Shown piece by piece: positions 10,052 through 19,501 of a stretch of 55,821 bases of DNA. Below the pieces are notes generated by a model. It ran no database searches. It was given only the letters and a program-made list of their open reading frames with translations, and was not told the origin of the DNA. Numbering within the stretch: position 1 is the first letter of the stretch; each line of letters begins with the position of its first letter. The DNA comes from Photorhabdus akhurstii (GTDB lineage: Bacteria; Pseudomonadota; Gammaproteobacteria; Enterobacterales; Enterobacteriaceae): positions 1 through 55,821 of the forward strand of contig NZ_RCWE01000030.1 of NCBI RefSeq assembly GCF_018448925.1, given 5' to 3'. A program made the position numbers and the translations under genes.

Positions 10052-10189
10052 GGCATTAAAAAAGGGAAAACAACTGTTAAAACCTGTACTATCTCAGCTT
10101 TAACAATTACCGGTTATTTATAAGGTATCTGTCAGATTAAATCCGGTTCAGCTTTTTTTCCCCAGATTCATTTACCATCTAAAAAGCAG
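10052..10189 (+). repeat. Repeat module A, copy 2
   Basis: Second 138-bp copy of the module at 9481-9618, with only scattered differences. Confidence 0.85.
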
Positions 10190-10209
10190 GTATTAAAGGA
10201 GGTAAAAAC

Positions 10210-10308
10210 ATGATTAAAACCGTATACCGATTAAACCCAGAAGTTAACACCATGACTTTTAATAACAACTTAAAAACTGCCCATCGTAAAACCATCAGTA
10301 AAAAATAA
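10210..10308 (+). CDS. Repeat B copy 4: possible 32-residue peptide
   Basis: ATG at 10210 follows AAAGGAGG (10195-10202) at a 7-nt spacing, a near-perfect ribosome binding site. The frame begins MIKTVYRLNPEVNT and continues in phase into the conserved 18-codon frame (MTFNNNLKTAHRKTISKK). The peptide is basic, with no signal or membrane segment. It is unrecognised, and translation is not demonstrated. Confidence 0.35.
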   Translation: MIKTVYRLNPEVNTMTFNNNLKTAHRKTISKK

Positions 10309-10427
10309 GAAATAAAAACCGGTTTTGTTAATGTTTAAAACGAAGATGATTAATACTCATTAAACGTAAAACCACATACCATGATGGTTAAACTTAGTAA
10401 AAAACAGGTGTAAAAAAGGGGTAAAAC

Positions 10428-10526
10428 ATGGTTAAAACTCTATACCGATTAAACCCAGAAGTTAACACCATGACTTTTAATAACAGCTTGAAAACTGCCC
10501 ATCATAAAACTATCAGTAAAAAATAA
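10428..10526 (+). CDS. Repeat B copy 5: possible 32-residue peptide
   Basis: Same length and phase as copy 4: MVKTLYRLNPEVNT followed by MTFNNSLKTAHHKTISKK. The upstream AAAAGGGGT is a weaker ribosome binding site. Copies 4 and 5 are the only ones with the full frame open. Confidence 0.3.
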   Translation: MVKTLYRLNPEVNTMTFNNSLKTAHHKTISKK

Positions 10527-10996
10527 GAAATAAAAACTAGCTTTATCAATGCTTACATACCTCGAAAAAAAAGATAAATAAAAATATGAATAGGTTTATC
10601 CGTTTACCAGAAAATATATCTCCCCAAAAACCATCTTTAATAACGTTTTCAACCGGTGAATAACCTTTTCCTAAACCAGTTAAATAATTCGATGATAAAA
10701 AACCCGCGTAACAAAACCCGTAAATAAATAATTTAACCAAATAATAACTCAGCTATTTTCAGCATTATTATATTGCACATCTACCATGTAAAACTACGAT
10801 ACCTTAAATACGCCAGTTTAAACTTGCTTTACACGTCTTTAATCCGTCCAATAGCATTACTTTTCTATGGTTTAATTTAAACTACGCCTCTATTTTATGC
10901 CTTTAATGTGATCTAATCCGCAAAGCCTTTCACCCTCATTAATACCATTAAACTTGTCAGCAATTTGAACAAGGTATTGTCATATCCGGTTCTTTT

Positions 10997-11123
10997 TATA
11001 CCCGTTATCTTTCAAGTTTCCTCTTTGTTGGCTGCGCTCGCCCACCCCGGTCACATAGTTATCCATGCTCCCGGGGATTCACTCCCTTGCCGTCGCGATG
11101 TATCTTGAAATCCATAGGAATAG
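10997..11123. repeat. ERIC element, copy 1
   Basis: About 127 bp beginning TATACCCGTTATCTTTCAAG and containing GCTCCCGGGGATTCAC and, on the other strand, GTGACCGGGGTGGGCG, the two blocks used to define ERIC/IRU elements. Its right end runs into the tyrA stop codon; the terminal GGGTATA is eroded here. Confidence 0.85.
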
Positions 11124-12245
11124 CTATTGGCGACTATCATTCGCTTGTTGAAGCAATACCCTGCTCTCTCTCATAAAATGAGGCGCATAATCACCAAACC
11201 ATTCACTAACATCTTCAAAACTGCTGACAAAAGCCCGTTTATCCCGGCTTTCCAATATCTCTAACGCTTGTCCAAAACTTTGGTGATAACGGCGTATAAG
11301 ATCAATATTCTCTGGTGATGACATAATAATATCCGCGTAAAGCTGAGGATCTTGCGCGAACAACCGCCCAACCATGATCAATTCCAAACGGTAAATAGGG
11401 GAAGATATTGATAACAGTTGTTGTAAATCAGCGCCTTCCTGTGCGAGATGTTGCCCATAAGCAAATGTCGTGAAATGGCGCAACGCCTGAATAAAACTCA
11501 TGTTTTTATCATGCTGTTCAGGACTCATTTGATGCAAGCAAGCCCCCCAAATCAACAACTGTTCTAAAAACCATTGATAAGCTTCCTCTTGACGTCCGTC
11601 ACAGTAAACAACAACTTGTTTTACCAAACTACCGACATCCGGCCCAAACATAGGATGTAATCCCAATACTGGGCCTTTATGCACTTCAAGCATAGCTTGT
11701 AATGGCTGCTGTTTAACGGACGCCAAATCCACCAAAATGCAATGGTCAGGTAATGGCGGTAAACGGCGAATAATCTCTTCTGTCAAATGAATAGGCACGC
11801 TGATAATCACCATACCCACTCCCGCCAGAATCTGCTCCGCGTCAGGCCAATCTTGTGGTTCCAGATTTCTGACTTCATAACCAGACAATGTTAATAAGCG
11901 GCCAAACAGTTTCCCCATTTTGCCTAAGCCACCAACAATGACTATCGGCCCCAATTGAGGGCAAAGCGTTTTAAACCCTTTGTTATTTTCACTGGTGTAG
12001 GACTCCCGCATAATACGGCGCAGAATATCTTCAATTAAATCAGGTGGAACACCAAACTCTTCGGCCTCCTGCCGACGTGAAGCGAGCATCGCCATTTCTC
12101 TGTCAGGCGCATAAATTGACAACCCATTCTGGCTTTTTACCTCACCAATCTCTGCAACCAATTCCAGACGCTTTGCCAGTAAGCCCAGCAAAGCTTTATC
12201 CACTTCATCAATCTTATCTCGCAATTGAGATAATTCAGCCGCCAT
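11124..12245 (-). CDS. tyrA: Bifunctional chorismate mutase / prephenate dehydrogenase TyrA
   Basis: Makes 4-hydroxyphenylpyruvate from chorismate for tyrosine. It has 373 residues, the E. coli length. The AroQ mutase domain is at 1-85. The Rossmann NAD-binding motif GGLGKMG at 105-111 opens the dehydrogenase domain, followed by [12 protein letters not shown] with the family His. It lies 5 bp downstream of aroF in one operon under the TyrR boxes upstream of aroF. The stop codon abuts an ERIC element, so no native terminator is seen. Confidence 0.97.
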   Translation of the reverse strand: MAAELSQLRDKIDEVDKALLGLLAKRLELVAEIGEVKSQNGLSIYAPDREMAMLASRRQEAEEFGVPPDLIEDILRRIMRESYTSENNKGFKTLCPQLGPIVIVGGLGKMGKLFGRLLTLSGYEVRNLEPQDWPDAEQILAGVGMVIISVPIHLTEEIIRRLPPLPDHCILVDLASVKQQPLQAMLEVHKGPVLGLHPMFGPDVGSLVKQVVVYCDGRQEEAYQWFLEQLLIWGACLHQMSPEQHDKNMSFIQALRHFTTFAYGQHLAQEGADLQQLLSISSPIYRLELIMVGRLFAQDPQLYADIIMSSPENIDLIRRYHQSFGQALEILESRDKRAFVSSFEDVSEWFGDYAPHFMRESRVLLQQANDSRQ

Positions 12246-12250
12246 ATTTA

Positions 12251-13345
12251 TTATCCCGCTTTTTTCAGTACTGTCATTCTTTGCGACAATTGCCTGCTAA
12301 GTTGCTGATGTAATTTTCTTAGAATTGCCTCTGTCGTCTGCCAACTAATACATGCGTCAGTCACTGATACGCCATATTTCATTTCACTACGCGGTTGTTC
12401 AGAAGATTGATTACCCTCATTAATGTTGCTTTCCAACATAATGCCAGTAATAGATCGATTCCCTGAAATGATCTGATCCGCAACAGAATCCACAACCAAA
12501 CTTTGGCGACGAAAATCCTTATTAGAGTTACCATGACTACAATCAATCATCAAGGATGGCAATAATCCAGATTGAATCATTTGCTGTTCACATTCCATTA
12601 CATGTTGGGCGCTGTAATTAGGGGTCTTACCGCCACGTAAGATAATATGTCCATTCGGGTTTCCTTGCGTTTGTAATAAACACACCTGCCCCGACTGATT
12701 TATTCCCATAAAACGGTGTGGCATAGCGGCGGCACACATCGCATTAATTGCCGTGCTCAAGCTACCATCAGTCCCATTTTTAAAACCAACAGGCATAGAT
12801 AAACCTGAGGCCATTTCTCGGTGTGTCTGAGATTCCGTGGTTCTCGCGCCAATTGCAGACCAACTGAATAAATCCCCCAAATATTGGGGACTATTCGGAT
12901 CTAAAGCCTCTGTCGCAAGAGGTAATCCCATTTTAACCAAACTAAGTAGTAAGCGACGAGCAATATGCAGGCCAGCCTCCACATCAAATGAACCATCCAT
13001 GAATGGATCATTAATAAGACCTTTCCAACCCACTGTTGTACGAGGTTTTTCAAAATAGACACGCATGACGATGTACAAGCTATCACTCAATTCAGCAGAA
13101 AGGGCGGCCAAACGGTGAGCATAATCCAAAGCCGCGTCTACGTCATGAATAGAACAAGGACCACAGACTACCAGCAAACGGGGATCACGGAGCTGAACAA
13201 TGTCAGCAATGGTTTTACGCGCGTTTGCAATAGCATGCAGATCATCATCACTCAGTGGATATTGTTGCTTTAATTCTTTTGGAGTGATAAGAATTTGCTC
13301 ACCACTGATGTGAACGTTATTAAGTACATCTCTTTGCATGAACAT
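12251..13345 (-). CDS. aroF: Tyr-sensitive DAHP synthase AroF
   Basis: Condenses phosphoenolpyruvate and erythrose-4-phosphate, the first step of the shikimate pathway. It belongs to the AroFGH type I family; [27 protein letters not shown] and [11 protein letters not shown] are intact. It groups with AroF rather than AroG/AroH by the N-terminus ([11 protein letters not shown]) and by pairing with tyrA. A GAGGAG lies 9 nt before the ATG at 13345; E. coli-like initiation at the Met two codons later (13339) is also possible. Confidence 0.96.
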   Translation of the reverse strand: MFMQRDVLNNVHISGEQILITPKELKQQYPLSDDDLHAIANARKTIADIVQLRDPRLLVVCGPCSIHDVDAALDYAHRLAALSAELSDSLYIVMRVYFEKPRTTVGWKGLINDPFMDGSFDVEAGLHIARRLLLSLVKMGLPLATEALDPNSPQYLGDLFSWSAIGARTTESQTHREMASGLSMPVGFKNGTDGSLSTAINAMCAAAMPHRFMGINQSGQVCLLQTQGNPNGHIILRGGKTPNYSAQHVMECEQQMIQSGLLPSLMIDCSHGNSNKDFRRQSLVVDSVADQIISGNRSITGIMLESNINEGNQSSEQPRSEMKYGVSVTDACISWQTTEAILRKLHQQLSRQLSQRMTVLKKAG

Positions 13346-13440
13346 GTCGATTTTCTCCTCAAATTATCATTCTGTACTCATTTGTTTTTATGCATTTGAC
13401 TAATAACATATCATGCGTCGTAAAGAATACAATCCAAAAG

Positions 13441-13478
13441 TGTAAACAAATCTAAAACACTGTAAATTAATGTTTACA
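13441..13478 (-). promoter_or_regulatory. TyrR boxes of the aroF-tyrA operon
   Basis: A perfect strong TyrR box TGTAAATTAATGTTTACA (TGTAAA-N6-TTTACA) lies at 13461-13478. A weak box TGTAAACAAATCTAAAAC sits at 13441-13458, with their starts 20 bp apart, the tandem strong/weak arrangement known for tyrosine repression. They are about 100-130 bp upstream of aroF. Confidence 0.85.
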
Positions 13479-13780
13479 AAAAATGAAAAAGGAGTCAATT
13501 CAATGATAAATCTATTCTATAACCAATTAATAACATTAAAATTATTTCATATAGAAAAATATTAGAAATAATTATCTTAAAATAAGATTAATATCAAAAC
13601 ACAAGAACGAAATATTTGAGCCAATACTTTATGATTGTTAGTCCTTTATTTTTCCATTTAAAATTATTAGGTGAAAAATATATTCTTCTCACTTTCATTA
13701 CTAAAAACAGATAATATCAATAATCTTATTTTATATTGTGATGAAAAAATTTATATCGCTCTTTTAAACTTAATATACTA
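13479..13780. other. AT-rich intergenic stretch
   Basis: About 300 bp of very AT-rich DNA between the TyrR boxes and the hairpin after the hydrolase gene. I see no gene, RNA or repeat in it. Confidence 0.6.
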
Positions 13781-13799
13781 AGGCCGGAAAATCCGGCCT
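13781..13799 (-). terminator. Hairpin after the alpha/beta hydrolase gene
   Basis: AGGCCGGA-AAA-TCCGGCCT stem 18 bp past the stop; the minus-strand tail is TTAGTATATT, so termination may be partial. Confidence 0.65.
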
Positions 13800-13816
13800 C
13801 TTTATTAAAATATCCG

Positions 13817-14623
13817 TTACAAAGCTTGCTGTAAAAAAGCAATTAACTCCTGATTAACTTTATGGGGTTGCTCTAATGTGGAAATATGCCCTGCATCCTG
13901 GATAATAATATGATCACAGTGCAATATTTCAGCCATCAAATAACCCTCCAGAGGCGGGCGAGGCGTATCTTGTTCGCCAGTAATAACAATCGAGGGAATA
14001 TCCAGTTTTTCCAATAAATGAGTTCTATCTTCACGCCCAAATATTATTCTACCTAACGGAACAACACTATTACGCAATGTTTCCGCAGGAATGGCTACCA
14101 GACGCTGAGTTAATTCATCAACTAAATGCTGAGCCGGTTGTTGGCTAAAGAAGGCGGGCACTATCAGCTGTTGCAAAATAGATTGAGGAATTGCGCCAGC
14201 CTGCTCTATCGCATCCAACATGGCAAAGTATTTTGTATAAGTCACCTCAGGTTCTAATCCGACAAAGGTATCCATCAAAACCAGTGCCTTAACTCTGTCC
14301 GGCGCCATCTCTACCAACTCAATTCCCCACATACCGCCAGCGGATAATCCAATGATAGCGAACTCTTTAATGCCAAGTTGATCCATCAACGCCAGGTAAT
14401 CCCGAGCTAAATCAGCTAAAGTACTGTGTTGTTCTGGTAGCTCTCCCGAATTTCCATGTCCCCAGAGATCAGGAACAATCACCCGGTATTTTTTACTTAA
14501 AGCCTCGATCTGAGGCGCCCACATAGTAGAATCAAACAAATAACTATGCCCTAGTAATAACGGGAAACCTTCACCTTCATCTCGGTAAGCCATTGTTTTG
14601 TTGTGTATTTTAAAAGTTTTCAA
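13817..14623 (-). CDS. Alpha/beta-fold hydrolase
   Basis: 268 residues of the alpha/beta hydrolase fold family (AB hydrolase 1). The nucleophile elbow GLSAGG has Ser94, and an HG-type oxyanion segment lies near LLLGHSYLFDSTMW. The acid is likely Asp in TGEQDTPRPP and the base His in DAGHISTLEQP. It resembles the 3-oxoadipate enol-lactonase / haloperoxidase-like group, but the substrate cannot be told. It starts with TTG at 14623 after an AGGA at 6-nt spacing. It is monocistronic, without signal peptide. Confidence 0.85.
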   Translation of the reverse strand: MKTFKIHNKTMAYRDEGEGFPLLLGHSYLFDSTMWAPQIEALSKKYRVIVPDLWGHGNSGELPEQHSTLADLARDYLALMDQLGIKEFAIIGLSAGGMWGIELVEMAPDRVKALVLMDTFVGLEPEVTYTKYFAMLDAIEQAGAIPQSILQQLIVPAFFSQQPAQHLVDELTQRLVAIPAETLRNSVVPLGRIIFGREDRTHLLEKLDIPSIVITGEQDTPRPPLEGYLMAEILHCDHIIIQDAGHISTLEQPHKVNQELIAFLQQAL

Positions 14624-14894
14624 AGCAAATCCTTATCGTCAGTTAATCACGTCTGAAATTATTCTAAGACTCTCAAAATAATTGTCTTTAAGATTATTAC
14701 AATCTGATAATAATGTATTGCCGAATCATTTATCGATGAGTAAAAATCCTCCTTCATAAAAGGGGACATTGATTTCACCCCAGAGGGACGTAATAAAAGA
14801 TCCTCCAAAAAACTCGCCCGTATTCAACCTGTTTCTTCATTACAATAAACCAAATTGATGACCACGCCCACAAAACGTGGTTTTAAATCGGGGA
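14624..14894. other. Intergenic stretch without a clear gene
   Basis: Between the hydrolase gene and the rplS terminator. A short CCACGCCC...CGTGG inverted repeat is visible near 14860-14880. I see no coding sequence or RNA I can support; the hydrolase promoter must lie here. Confidence 0.5.
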
Positions 14895-14930
14895 TAAAAA
14901 AAAAGAGGCCAGCAATTGCTGACCTCTTTT
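14895..14930 (-). terminator. Terminator of the rpsP-rimM-trmD-rplS operon
   Basis: AAAAGAGGTCAGC / GCTGGCCTCTTTT stem on the minus strand followed by a long T run, about 30 bp past the rplS stop. Confidence 0.9.
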
Positions 14931-14961
14931 AATGATAACTTTCGGATGTAACGAAAGCGTA

Positions 14962-15330
<369 letters not shown>

Positions 15331-15379
15331 CTAGGTAAACTGATATATCAGAGACATTCCCTTCGGGGATATGTCTGGA

Positions 15380-16132
15380 TTAATTAGTTGCTTCAGCTAG
15401 ATGTTCCCGTTGGAACTCTATTAGCAATATCCTTTGCTCGTCAGTCAGAGCTAGGTTTTCCAGAAGTTCAGGTCTTCTAAGCCAGGTCCGGCCAAGCGAT
15501 TGTTTCAGCCGCCAGCGATTAATTTCAGCATGATTTCCAGACAGCAACACTGGTGGAACTTCCATACCATCTAATACCTCCGGGCGAGTATAGTGCGGAC
15601 AATCCAGCAATCCATCAGCAAAAGAGTCCTCTTCCGCCGATGCCTGACGCCCCAGAACACCCGGTATGAACCGAGAAACGGAGTCGATCATCGTCATTGC
15701 AGGGATTTCACCACCGCTGAGTACGTAATCACCGATAGACCACTCTTCGTCAATCTCGGTTTGGATTACCCGCTCATCTATCCCTTCATAGCGGCCGCAA
15801 ATCAAAATCAGTTTTTCATTTGTTGCCAGCTCACAAACCCCTTGTTGGTTGAGTTTGCGTCCCTGAGGTGAAAGATAAATCACTTTTGCGCCTTCGCCTG
15901 CCGCAGTTTTTGCTGCATGAATGGCTTCCCGTAAAGGCTGAACCATCATCAACATGCCTGGACCACCGCCATAAGGTCGATCGTCAACGGTACGATGCCG
16001 GTCATAGGTAAAATCCCGTGGATTCCAGCATTCAATACTTAACAGGCCATTTTTCACTGCCCGGCCAGTTACCCCATAATCGGTTATTGCGCGGAACATT
16101 TCAGGAAACAGGCTAATAACCCCAATCCACAT
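15380..16132 (-). CDS. trmD: tRNA (guanine37-N1)-methyltransferase TrmD
   Basis: Methylates G37 next to the anticodon, preventing +1 frameshifts. It has 250 residues (E. coli 255) with the SPOUT trefoil-knot features: [20 protein letters not shown] and [11 protein letters not shown], the S-adenosylmethionine site. Third gene of rpsP-rimM-trmD-rplS, as in E. coli. Confidence 0.97.
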   Translation of the reverse strand: MWIGVISLFPEMFRAITDYGVTGRAVKNGLLSIECWNPRDFTYDRHRTVDDRPYGGGPGMLMMVQPLREAIHAAKTAAGEGAKVIYLSPQGRKLNQQGVCELATNEKLILICGRYEGIDERVIQTEIDEEWSIGDYVLSGGEIPAMTMIDSVSRFIPGVLGRQASAEEDSFADGLLDCPHYTRPEVLDGMEVPPVLLSGNHAEINRWRLKQSLGRTWLRRPELLENLALTDEQRILLIEFQREHLAEATN

Positions 16133-16171
16133 TATCGCGTCCCACTCATTTCAACCGCTTATAACCGGAGT

Positions 16172-16720
16172 TTAAAAACCAGGATCCCAATCTACTTCAA
16201 TGGTTTTAGTAGCGAGATCGACTTTCTTGATAACCTGCCCATCAAGAAACGGAATTAGCCGTTCCTTGATACCGAATGCATCTTTCAGGTTTGCTTTAAT
16301 TACCATTACGTCGTTAGAACCAGTTTCCATCATGTCATTGACAGTCCCCAAGTTATAACCCGCGGTGTTGATTACCTGGCAGCCTATTAAGTCTTTCCAG
16401 TAGTAATCACCCGCATCCAGCTCTGGCAATTGTTCTGAATCTACAATAATTTCGCAATTAGTCAGTAAATTCGCAGCATCCAGATCATCAATACCTTTGA
16501 TTTTGATGATCATATCCTGATTGTGGTGTTTCCAGGCTTCCAGTTCGATGTGTTGCCACCGACCTGCCCGTTGAATAAACCACGGTTGATACTCAAAAAT
16601 GTCTTCGGCATGTTCGGTGGAAGAAAAAACTCTGAGCCAACCACGAATACCATAAGTTGAACCTAGTTTTCCCAATACAATTGGGTTTACAGGCGGTTCA
16701 AAACAGGTTTGCTTGCTCAT
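16172..16720 (-). CDS. rimM: Ribosome maturation factor RimM
   Basis: Assists 30S head assembly near uS19. The start is set at the ATG giving [10 protein letters not shown] (182 residues, the E. coli length) rather than an in-frame GTG nine bases upstream. The N-terminal RimM domain ([22 protein letters not shown]) and C-terminal PRC-barrel ([28 protein letters not shown]) are intact. Confidence 0.96.
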   Translation of the reverse strand: MSKQTCFEPPVNPIVLGKLGSTYGIRGWLRVFSSTEHAEDIFEYQPWFIQRAGRWQHIELEAWKHHNQDMIIKIKGIDDLDAANLLTNCEIIVDSEQLPELDAGDYYWKDLIGCQVINTAGYNLGTVNDMMETGSNDVMVIKANLKDAFGIKERLIPFLDGQVIKKVDLATKTIEVDWDPGF

Positions 16721-16738
16721 AGTTACCACCGCGACAGA

Positions 16739-16987
16739 TTAAGCTGCTTTTTTGGCGTCTTTGATCAGTGTAGAAACACGATCAGACACAGTTGCACCCA
16801 GACCAATCCAATGTTCGATACGGTCCAGATCTAAACGCAGTGCTTCTGCTTTCCCTGTTGCAATAGGGTTGAAGAAGCCAACACGCTCGATAAAGCGACC
16901 ATCACGCGGGCTGCGGCTATCGGTCACGACTACTTGGTAAAACGGACGCTTTTTGGCGCCGCCACGAGCTAAACGAATTGTTACCAT
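16739..16987 (-). CDS. rpsP: Ribosomal protein bS16
   Basis: Small-subunit assembly protein, 82 residues from the ATG at 16987 ([18 protein letters not shown]), which has GAGG five bases upstream. The seven-codon upstream extension is discarded because it lies over the ribosome binding site. First gene of the operon. Confidence 0.96.
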   Translation of the reverse strand: MVTIRLARGGAKKRPFYQVVVTDSRSPRDGRFIERVGFFNPIATGKAEALRLDLDRIEHWIGLGATVSDRVSTLIKDAKKAA

Positions 16988-17010
16988 AACATCCTCATTA
17001 GTTAACAAAA

Positions 17011-17044
17011 CAACCAGACTTCATCGAGGAACGAAGTCCGGTTG
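17011..17044 (-). terminator. Hairpin between ffh and rpsP
   Basis: CAACCGGACTTC / GAAGTCTGGTTG inverted repeat with a 10-nt loop, then TTTTG on the minus strand; it probably ends ffh transcription before rpsP. Confidence 0.65.
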
Positions 17045-17123
17045 TCAGATAAAAAGCCCGAAAAGTTTACTCACTTTGGCGCAAAAAGCAATCCAAAGTG
17101 GATATTCTTCGAGACTTTATCGA

Positions 17124-18485
17124 TTAACGGCCCATAAATCCGGGTGGCATCATGCCTTTCATACCACGCATCATTTTTGCCAAGCCGCCTTTTTTCATCT
17201 TTTTCATCATGCGCTGCATTTCGTCGAATTGTTTAAGCAAGCGGTTAACATCTTGAACCTGAGTGCCTGAACCATTGGCAATACGACGTTTACGAGAGCC
17301 TTTAATTATTTCCGGTTTTTGCCGCTCTTTACGTGTCATGGAATTGATAATCGCTTCCATTTTCACCAGAATTTTATCGTCCATCTGGGATTTCACTGCA
17401 TCTGGCACTTGAGACATTCCCGGCATTTTGCTTAACATGCTGGCCATTCCCCCCATGTTACGCATCTGCTTTAGCTGATCTAGAAAGTCATTTAAATCGA
17501 AGCCGTCACCTTTCTTTAATTTAGAAGCCAGCTTTTCAGCCTGGGTGCGATCGACTTTACTTTCAATCTCTTCAATAAGAGAAATGACATCGCCCATTCC
17601 AAGGATGCGAGAGGCAATACGATCCGGGTGAAACGGCTCCAACGCATCCGTTTTTTCACCAACACCCAAGAATTTAATCGGCTTACCGGTAATATGACGA
17701 ATAGATAGCGCAGCACCGCCACGAGCATCACCATCGACTTTGGTTAACACCACACCGGTCAGCGGCAATGCTTCATTGAAAGCTTTCGCGGTATTAGCCG
17801 CATCCTGCCCCGTCATCGCATCAACAACAAACAAGGTTTCCACTGGATTAATGGCTTTATGAACCTGTTTGATTTCATCCATCATCGCTTCGTCAACATG
17901 CAGACGACCCGCCGTATCCACCAAAAGCACATCATAGAATTTCAATTTGGCGTGCTGTACCGCTTGAGTCACGATATCAACGGGTTTTTCCTGAGCGTCA
18001 GAAGGATAGAAATCAATACCCACTGCCTGCGCTAAGGTTTCAAGCTGTTTGATAGCCGCTGGCCGATAGACGTCGGCAGATACCACCAAAACTTTTTTCT
18101 TCTGTTTTCCTTTTAGAAAGCTACCGAGCTTGGCAACGCTGGTCGTTTTACCCGCGCCTTGCAGACCCGCCATTAATACGACGGCAGGAGGCTGAGTAGA
18201 AAGATTCAGTTCACTGTTAACTTCCCCCATCGCCTTAACGAGTTCATTCTGAACAATTTTGACAAACTCCTGGCCGGGAGTAAGGCTTTTATTCACCTCG
18301 TGGCCTACCGCGCTCTCTTTAACGCACGAAATAAAATCACGCACTACAGGCAATGCAACATCAGCTTCAAGTAAAGCCATGCGAACTTCACGCAGTGTCT
18401 CTTTAATATTGTCTTCGGTCAGTCGCCCACGGCCACTGATATTGCGCAATGTGCGCGATAGTCTGTCGGTTAGATTATCAAACAT
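17124..18485 (-). CDS. ffh: Signal recognition particle protein Ffh
   Basis: SRP54 GTPase that, with 4.5S RNA, targets inner-membrane proteins to FtsY. It has 453 residues, as in E. coli. The N domain (1-90) precedes the G domain with P-loop GLQGAGKTTSVAKL near 103-116, DTAGRL and TKVDGDARGG, then the methionine-rich M domain (from about 300, many Met in MRNMGGMASMLSKMPGM and the tail MMKKMKKGGLAKMMRG). Confidence 0.98.
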   Translation of the reverse strand: MFDNLTDRLSRTLRNISGRGRLTEDNIKETLREVRMALLEADVALPVVRDFISCVKESAVGHEVNKSLTPGQEFVKIVQNELVKAMGEVNSELNLSTQPPAVVLMAGLQGAGKTTSVAKLGSFLKGKQKKKVLVVSADVYRPAAIKQLETLAQAVGIDFYPSDAQEKPVDIVTQAVQHAKLKFYDVLLVDTAGRLHVDEAMMDEIKQVHKAINPVETLFVVDAMTGQDAANTAKAFNEALPLTGVVLTKVDGDARGGAALSIRHITGKPIKFLGVGEKTDALEPFHPDRIASRILGMGDVISLIEEIESKVDRTQAEKLASKLKKGDGFDLNDFLDQLKQMRNMGGMASMLSKMPGMSQVPDAVKSQMDDKILVKMEAIINSMTRKERQKPEIIKGSRKRRIANGSGTQVQDVNRLLKQFDEMQRMMKKMKKGGLAKMMRGMKGMMPPGFMGR

Positions 18486-18670
18486 TGTCTCTGCTCAATT
18501 TTTTTAAAATGGGCTACCTGTAAGGCGTATTTCGCAAATTATAACACGATGGTAAGGGATCTCTGCACAGAGATTCGCACTGATGATTAACAACGGTTGG
18601 AGGCTATCCTTGCTGGCGGTATACTTAAGCTTTAATTCAACCAAAGACTATCGCTAAAACGGCTAATGCT

Positions 18671-19462
18671 ATGCCAGTATTTTCTATAATTTCTTTATTC
18701 GCTTATTTACTCAGCCTGGTACTGATTATTCCCAACTTACTGCGGAAATCGAAAGGATACCGCAGGCTGGCATTACTTTCTGCGATTGTCGCTTTAACTT
18801 GTCATGCCATTGCACTTAAGTATCAGATCTTCCACGTTAGCAGTGGGCAAAACCTCACTCTTCTAAACCTAGGTTCTATTGTCAGTTTACTGACTTGTAT
18901 CATCATGACAATTGTTGCTTCTCATGGCCGCGCCTGGTTCCTGCTACCCATTGTCTACAGTTTTTCCATGATAAATTTGGTCCTGGCGAGTCTGATGCCA
19001 GGTGAATTCATTACCCATCTAGAGGCCAGCTTTGAATTATCTATTCATATTGGCTTAGCGCTTCTTGGTTACGCAACTTTACTTATCGCTGCATTATATG
19101 CATTACAACTTGGATGGTTGGATCATCAGCTTAAAAACAAAAAACTCTCTTTCACGCCAGATATGCCCCCATTAATGTTCATTGAACGCAAAATGTTTCA
19201 TATCACTCAGGTTGGCGTAATATTGCTAACACTGACTCTCTGTACCGGCATCCTCTATATAGATAATATTTTCAGTAGCGAAAATATCCACAAAGCAATT
19301 TTGTCTATCATCGCGTGGTTTGTTTACATTGTTTTATTATGGGGCCACTACCATGATGGATGGCGCGGTAAACGCGTTATCTGGTTTAACCTGATCGGCG
19401 CATTTACTCTAACACTCGCCTATTTCGGCAATCGATTATTGCAGGAAATCATGGTTTACTAG
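18671..19462 (+). CDS. ypjD: YpjD, CcsA/HemX-like inner-membrane protein
   Basis: 263 residues with eight predicted membrane helices of the cytochrome c assembly (CcsA/HemX) superfamily. His residues lie in ALTCHAIAL, SFELSIHIGLALLGYATLLIAALYALQL and LLWGHYHDGWRGKR, which in this family can ligate haem. It is divergent from ffh and followed by corB, the same arrangement as E. coli. The biochemical role is not established. Confidence 0.9.
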   Translation: MPVFSIISLFAYLLSLVLIIPNLLRKSKGYRRLALLSAIVALTCHAIALKYQIFHVSSGQNLTLLNLGSIVSLLTCIIMTIVASHGRAWFLLPIVYSFSMINLVLASLMPGEFITHLEASFELSIHIGLALLGYATLLIAALYALQLGWLDHQLKNKKLSFTPDMPPLMFIERKMFHITQVGVILLTLTLCTGILYIDNIFSSENIHKAILSIIAWFVYIVLLWGHYHDGWRGKRVIWFNLIGAFTLTLAYFGNRLLQEIMVY

Positions 19463-19501
19463 GAGTATGATGTCCAATCAATACTTGGAAGGAATTCCGC
19501 T

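Larger units (their letters stand above)
9249..10556 (+). repeat. Degenerate higher-order tandem repeat (unit about 575 bp)
   Basis: Two modules alternate as B-A-B-B-A-B-B. Module B (about 225 bp, five copies, last one incomplete) carries TATACCGATTAAACCCAGAA, then a conserved 18-codon frame starting ATGACTTTTAATAA at 9321, 9680, 9905, 10252 and 10470, then CCATGATGGTTAAACTT. Module A (138 bp, two copies) is described separately. Start-to-start distances of 359, 225, 347 and 218 bp show the higher-order period. Copies differ by substitutions and small indels, so the array is old. Confidence 0.85.
8735..10996. other. AT-rich gene-poor island
   Basis: About 2.3 kb with no full-length gene. The left part (8.74-9.2 kb) holds a hairpin-like GGCGATCGCAAGCGCC stretch and a broken reading frame. 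The middle (9.25-10.56 kb) is a degenerate tandem array described separately. The right part (10.56-10.99 kb) is AT-rich with nothing I can support. The island ends at an ERIC element that abuts tyrA. Confidence 0.7.

Noticed and set aside
9249-10556. CRISPR array
   Set aside because: Repeat units are 138-225 bp, degenerate and without regular short repeats or unique spacers; no cas genes nearby.
10546-10740. 64-codon minus-strand hydrophobic open frame
   Set aside because: Very AT-rich, no ribosome binding site, no recognisable similarity; likely chance.
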